DNA of 64,000 nucleotides from Sediminibacterium sp. TEGAF015 (GTDB taxonomy: Bacteria; Bacteroidota; Bacteroidia; Chitinophagales; Chitinophagaceae), in assembly GCF_025997995.1 (NCBI RefSeq), contig NZ_AP026683.1, positions 248,501 to 312,500 of the forward strand, given 5' to 3'. Within the stretch, counting starts at the first letter, position 1; each line of letters starts with the position of its first letter. The translations under genes were made by a program, and so were the position numbers. The notes below the pieces were generated by a model that saw only the letters and a list, made by a program, of their open reading frames with translations, was not told where the DNA came from and did not search any database. This document shows, piece by piece, positions 60,810-64,000 of the stretch.

Positions 60810-61178
60810 GGGGCCGTTTTGGTTTTGACAGCATATGTAACGGTTGGTGTAAGCATGCAGTGCGTTGGATAATTAGCACTATAATCTGAATATTCAACCA
60901 TTAATTGGCAATACACAGTATGCCATGGCTGCTTAATCAGTGATTAAGTAACCATTTGGGCCGCCGCACAGGTTCGCTTCTTTCCAGGTGCCGCCGCCGA
61001 CTCAAAACAAAAGGAGATGCTGCAACAGTAGGCTGTGCCTGTTGATTAAGATAATCCAGCTAAGTAATGTATTGGTTTGTTCTTTTCCTGTGCATTGCCG
61101 ACAATGAATAAAGAAATAAGCATGTAGAAAGCTAATGGTCGCGATGTTTGGACACCGGTTCGAGTCCGGTCGGCTCCA
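60810..61178 (+). ncRNA. ssrA: Transfer-messenger RNA
   Basis: tmRNA frees stalled ribosomes and tags the unfinished protein. The 5' end GGGGCCG pairs with the 3' end CGGCTCC (61171-61177) as the acceptor stem; the T-arm is ACCGGTTCGAGTCCGGT, and the 5' region holds the TTTGACAGC segment typical of tmRNA. CCA is not encoded. The tag reading frame at 60907-60936 gives GNTQYAMAA and a TAA stop; the tag ends in AMAA where LAA is most common in other bacteria. A hairpin terminator follows. One-piece form, about 369 bases. The exact 3' end is inferred from acceptor pairing. Confidence 0.95.
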
Positions 61179-61180
61179 CT

Positions 61181-61216
61181 AAAACCCTGAAGTAATTCGG
61201 GGTTTTTTATTTTTGA
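61181..61216 (+). terminator. Terminator after tmRNA
   Basis: Stem AAAACCCTGAA (61181-61191) pairs with TTCGGGGTTTT (61196-61206; one T-G pair) around GTAA and is followed by TTATTTTTG, which overlaps the 3' end of the convergent gene ending at 61207. Confidence 0.85.
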
Positions 61217-62370
61217 TTCATTTTCTGTTGCCAGATTAAGTTTTCGAGAACGAGAAGGTTGTTGAACGCGGGGCTATAATAATAGAATGTTCCCAATTTG
61301 GATTTGGTTAAAAATTTCTTCATCTGATCCGGATAGATGGATCCCATATTGGCAATGAAAAACGAAAATGAATCGTCTTCTATTAAGTCGCTTATATTTT
61401 TGTCAGGTCCAATGGAAATTGCAGGTGGTTTCGTTCCCCATTTTAGTAAAGAAGTACTTAATAAAATCTTTTCCATGAAAGATTCGGATTGCTTAAAAAG
61501 ATTCATTGCCTGACTAATCAGTTTGGGTTTTAGTAATTCCAGCGAAGGAATTGACTTTAATGACATCAATCGTGAAAGATGGTAGAGAACAATGGATGTT
61601 TTTGCATAGTGATGAGAAATATAATTCGCATGGTGAATATGCTTTTCTGTTTCAATAACATCTGTTATAAGCCCTAAGCTGGTTGAATCTGCAGCACTCC
61701 ATTTCAGATTATATTTCTGGACAAAGTAAAGTACATTCATCAACACACTTACGTCAAACTCTGTAGGCATTTTTTTGCCAAACCAGGTGGAATAAGCACT
61801 TAGCTTTCTATATTCTTTAAAAGTGTTTTTTACGGGATTGGTTGGAGTGTTTACATGATTTTGCATTAACTCATGCACCATACTGGCAATGGAATCAGTG
61901 GCCTGCATCGCCATCAAAATGATAACAGTATCATCCATGTCATCGGGCAATGATCTGCTTTTGTCAAAATGATTCAGCCAGCCTGCATTCGGGAAAATTT
62001 TCGGGGTGTCTGTTGGCCAGAAATTATAAGTGGGAAGATTGCTTTTTCTATTTTTAAATTTTTCAAATACCGGTTGAGTATTGCTTATAATCTGATTAGC
62101 TATTCTGTTTTGCGCTTCCGTTAAATGGGGCTGTATATCGAGCAGCGTAAAGGATACCAAGCCGGTAAAGAATGGATTGATATCGGCTTTAAACCGGTCT
62201 TTATTATGTGCATACATCCTATAGGATGGGATAGATCCTTTGGGAAAAATCCCATCTTCTTTAGCTTGCAGAAAAGCAATTCTTTCCATTAGCTGCGATA
62301 TTATAAGACTATCACCAGCAAATCCAGATAAAGAAATAGTAACAAAAAATAAAGTAAAAAATAACTTCAT
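61207..62370 (-). CDS. Secreted helical protein with DxDDT motif
   Basis: A 387-residue protein with signal peptide MKLFFTLFFVTISLSGFAG, so periplasmic or secreted. The mature part is helical, with repeated aromatic and Asn/His-rich segments (IPSYRMYAHNKDRFKADINPFFTGLVSFTLLDIQ, YNFWPTDTPKIFPNAGWLNHFDKSRSLPDDMDDTVIILMAMQ). DMDDTVIILMAM resembles the DxDDT motif of class II terpene cyclases in alpha/alpha toroid folds, but a secreted location and divergent surroundings argue against that chemistry; a fold-only relation is possible. No family is recognised with confidence. A minus-strand TACATTTG element precedes it. Confidence 0.75.
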   Translation of the reverse strand: MKLFFTLFFVTISLSGFAGDSLIISQLMERIAFLQAKEDGIFPKGSIPSYRMYAHNKDRFKADINPFFTGLVSFTLLDIQPHLTEAQNRIANQIISNTQPVFEKFKNRKSNLPTYNFWPTDTPKIFPNAGWLNHFDKSRSLPDDMDDTVIILMAMQATDSIASMVHELMQNHVNTPTNPVKNTFKEYRKLSAYSTWFGKKMPTEFDVSVLMNVLYFVQKYNLKWSAADSTSLGLITDVIETEKHIHHANYISHHYAKTSIVLYHLSRLMSLKSIPSLELLKPKLISQAMNLFKQSESFMEKILLSTSLLKWGTKPPAISIGPDKNISDLIEDDSFSFFIANMGSIYPDQMKKFLTKSKLGTFYYYSPAFNNLLVLENLIWQQKMNQK

Positions 62371-62384
62371 GTAGGTTCAAAAAT

Positions 62385-62392
62385 CAAATGTA
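62385..62392 (-). promoter_or_regulatory. -7 element TACATTTG for the DxDDT-protein gene
   Basis: An exact TAnnTTTG match on the minus strand, 14 bases before the ATG at 62370. Confidence 0.5.
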
Positions 62393-62515
62393 TTGAAATG
62401 CCTGCATTTATCGAGTTTACAACTCACTTGTTTAAATAAGTTCCCTATAAAGCCCAAAACTTAAGGATATTTATCACAGATATTCATACTGATTAAACTT
62501 TAATTCATTTGTTTT

Positions 62516-62974
62516 ATGATGCGCTTTAGTAAGATTTTCTTTGCAATTCTTTCTTTCTTAATTCTTCAGGGATTTTCATTGATACAGGAAGATCCCAATG
62601 CAATCGTTGGGGTCTGGAAAACCGGAGATGGGAATGCAATGGTTCGTATTTACAAAAACGGTGAAAAATTTCAAGGTAAAATAGTTTGGTTAAAAGAACC
62701 CAATGATCCTGAGACAGGTAAGCCTAAACTGGATAAAAATCATTCAGAAGAAGCCAATCGTAGCAGACCTATCATTGGATTGGTTAATGTTTGGGGATTC
62801 TCTTATAAAGAGAAAAATATCTGGGATGAAGGAAATATATATGACCCAAAGAACGGGAACACTTATTCATGCGCCATGAAACTTATAAACGCCAATTCAT
62901 TGGAAGTAAGAGGATTCATAGGCGTCTCTTTAATTGGCAGAACAGATACCTGGACTAGACAAGTAGCGAAATAA
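62516..62974 (+). CDS. DUF2147 secreted protein
   Basis: A 152-residue protein with a signal peptide (MMRFSKIFFAILSFLILQGFS; ATGs at 62516 and 62519 are equivalent). The mature domain has the DUF2147 pattern: IVGVWKTGDGNAMVRIYKNGEKFQGKIVWLKEPND, RSRPIIGLVNVWGFSYKEKNIWDEGNIYDPKNGNTYSCAMKL and LEVRGFIGVSLIGRTDTWTR. These are small periplasmic lipocalin-like beta proteins of unknown function. Divergent from the DxDDT-motif gene and convergent with the outer-membrane protein gene. Confidence 0.92.
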   Translation: MMRFSKIFFAILSFLILQGFSLIQEDPNAIVGVWKTGDGNAMVRIYKNGEKFQGKIVWLKEPNDPETGKPKLDKNHSEEANRSRPIIGLVNVWGFSYKEKNIWDEGNIYDPKNGNTYSCAMKLINANSLEVRGFIGVSLIGRTDTWTRQVAK

Positions 62975-62998
62975 AATTTGGAGAACTGATAGGTTGTT

Positions 62999-64000
62999 TT
63001 AAGGTGATACCAAATTAATACTGATATTAAAGTACAATGGATTGCCTAGATTGCTGCTAAAATAGCGCTGGTTATCTCGCTTTCCGTTGTACTCATTCAT
63101 CACATCGAATCTCCAATTATATCTTAGTCCGGCTTGTGCACTTAGCCATACAAAACCTGATATTTTTCGTTCCCACATAATCCTGGGTTTTAACTCGCCG
63201 CGTTGAATAAACACTGCTCTTTTTTGGCTGTTGGGTAAATTCATCCAGAATTGATTTCCTTCCAGTTCAAAGCCTAGTTGTAACATATTGGTAGTTGAAA
63301 AATTATATCTCAGATGTCCTCTTGCAGGTAAGAGTAATTCCATTCCCCATTTGTCATTAAAGGTTTTGTTCCAAAGCAGTACAGGAATATGTAATACACT
63401 ACCTGCTCTGTAAGTTCTGGAAACACCCAATCCCACCATGTTTTTTTCTGATGTCTTCCATCCATAAATAGCGGTTCCGCTAATCGTTAATGATTGATTG
63501 TTTATATTTTTAAAAGACGAAAAGACACCATTGAAATCAAGACTTGATTGCAGGATCAAAAAGTTTTTTTCATTCAGTGGTTTAAACAATAATCCATTGA
63601 TACCTGCACTTGTCATTGCATTTGCATTAATTCCGTTGGTAAACGCATTACTGGTTGCATTGGCTACATTAAACTTGCTTGACCAATAATTCAAGCCCAT
63701 TTGCCAGATGAGTTTATTGGTAGAAATAACAGGTATATTGGCCTGAGCTCTGATAGAGCTAACCTGTTCAACCTGAAAATCCTGTGATGCAGGCAAAACT
63801 GGGCCTAACTTCACACCTGGCATAGTAAATCCACTCTGATATTCATATCCAAGATTAAAGATGCGTTGCGGTGTTTGATTGATTACTTTCTGTGTTGCGT
63901 ATCTTTTTACTCCTTCGGCATCTCCAAATTTGCTGTAATCAAAATTATCTGTGCTGTCATTTTGAGCGCTTGCGTCAAGCGAAATCACTACCAGACAAGT
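62999..64000 (-). CDS. Outer-membrane beta-barrel protein (DUF6268-like), 5' end cut by the window
   Basis: The frame stays open to the window edge, with hydrophobic CLVVISLDASAQ at its N-terminal side, so the signal peptide is truncated here and the true start lies beyond 64000. The mature part begins after ASAQ: NDSTDNFDYSKFGDAEGVKRYATQ, followed by strands of an outer-membrane barrel (IFNLGYEYQSGFTMPG, IWQMGLNYWSSKF, GLRYNWRFDVMNEYNGKRDNQRYFSSNLGNPLYFNISINLV). The pattern fits the DUF6268 family of Bacteroidota barrels. Function unknown. Confidence 0.75.
   Translation of the reverse strand, partial: TCLVVISLDASAQNDSTDNFDYSKFGDAEGVKRYATQKVINQTPQRIFNLGYEYQSGFTMPGVKLGPVLPASQDFQVEQVSSIRAQANIPVISTNKLIWQMGLNYWSSKFNVANATSNAFTNGINANAMTSAGINGLLFKPLNEKNFLILQSSLDFNGVFSSFKNINNQSLTISGTAIYGWKTSEKNMVGLGVSRTYRAGSVLHIPVLLWNKTFNDKWGMELLLPARGHLRYNFSTTNMLQLGFELEGNQFWMNLPNSQKRAVFIQRGELKPRIMWERKISGFVWLSAQAGLRYNWRFDVMNEYNGKRDNQRYFSSNLGNPLYFNISINLVSP

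Noticed and set aside
61207..62370. Naming the DxDDT protein a terpene cyclase.
   Set aside because: It has a signal peptide, no QW repeats and no isoprenoid genes adjacent; one short acidic motif is not enough.
1..64000. A defence island, prophage, integrated element or biosynthetic cluster.
   Set aside because: I read all intervals for transposases, integrases, restriction, CRISPR, toxin or NRPS/PKS features and for tRNA-flanked repeats and found none; the window is mostly core functions.

Overview
The window is a gene-dense, mostly housekeeping stretch of a Bacteroidota chromosome, most likely Chitinophagaceae (a Sediminibacterium-like organism is my best guess; this is inference). Evidence: a type IX secretion plug-domain protein, a lipidated TamL-type Omp85, a Porin_10-like porin, DUF3667 and GH3-family proteins, the long form of IspH, and repeated copies of the Bacteroidota -7 promoter element TAnnTTTG just upstream of genes. 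I saw no insertion sequence, prophage, CRISPR array, tRNA or rRNA gene.

Layout. 1-3.5 kb: an AT-rich unrecognised lipoprotein and small membrane protein, a histidine kinase and a membrane-anchored coiled-coil protein. 3.6-10 kb: holA, ribF, purM, ftsE and two glycosyltransferases. 10.2-19.4 kb: smc, prfC, an M61 peptidase, two small unknowns and rimO. 19.4-26.2 kb: a FadL-like barrel and a Gly-rich lipoprotein divergent from proS, then a DUF898/M48 peptidase/truB run. 26.2-36.3 kb: tamL, an RNA methyltransferase, an FtsX-type permease, the T9SS plug protein, a cold-shock protein, purine nucleoside phosphorylase, a porin and ispH. 36.4-42.7 kb: an rRNA pseudouridine synthase coupled to a histidine kinase, an ABC-F ATPase, FKBP, the SRP RNA, transaldolase and an AlkD-like protein. 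42.7-48.3 kb: an MFS carrier, a KefG-like flavoprotein with a Kef-type antiporter, an oxidoreductase and a secreted protein. 48.3-55.5 kb: DUF3667, mazG, a very large NtrY-like kinase and a PolX-like protein. 55.6-64 kb: a Lys/Ala/Pro repeat protein, L27, L21, GH3, dxr, rseP, tmRNA, a secreted protein with a DxDDT motif, DUF2147 and a truncated outer-membrane protein.

Functional themes: envelope biogenesis (tamL, rseP, FadL-like, porin, T9SS plug, FtsX permease), translation and its quality control (prfC, rimO, proS, truB, L21/L27, SRP RNA, tmRNA), isoprenoid synthesis (dxr and ispH, not adjacent), and signalling by three histidine kinases without an adjacent response regulator. The only stretch near 300 bases without a gene is 9964-10262, upstream of smc; it is AT-rich and holds a perfect 18-base palindrome.

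No new multi-gene system is evident. The most noteworthy items are a PolX-like protein whose polymerase active site is degenerate while its PHP nuclease motifs look intact, a secreted protein carrying a terpene-cyclase-like DxDDT motif, a pure KKAAPKKAA-repeat protein behind the L21/L27 genes, -7 promoter elements so close to ATG that transcripts may be leaderless, terminator-like hairpins embedded in opposing coding sequences, and five convergent gene pairs that share a four-base double stop.
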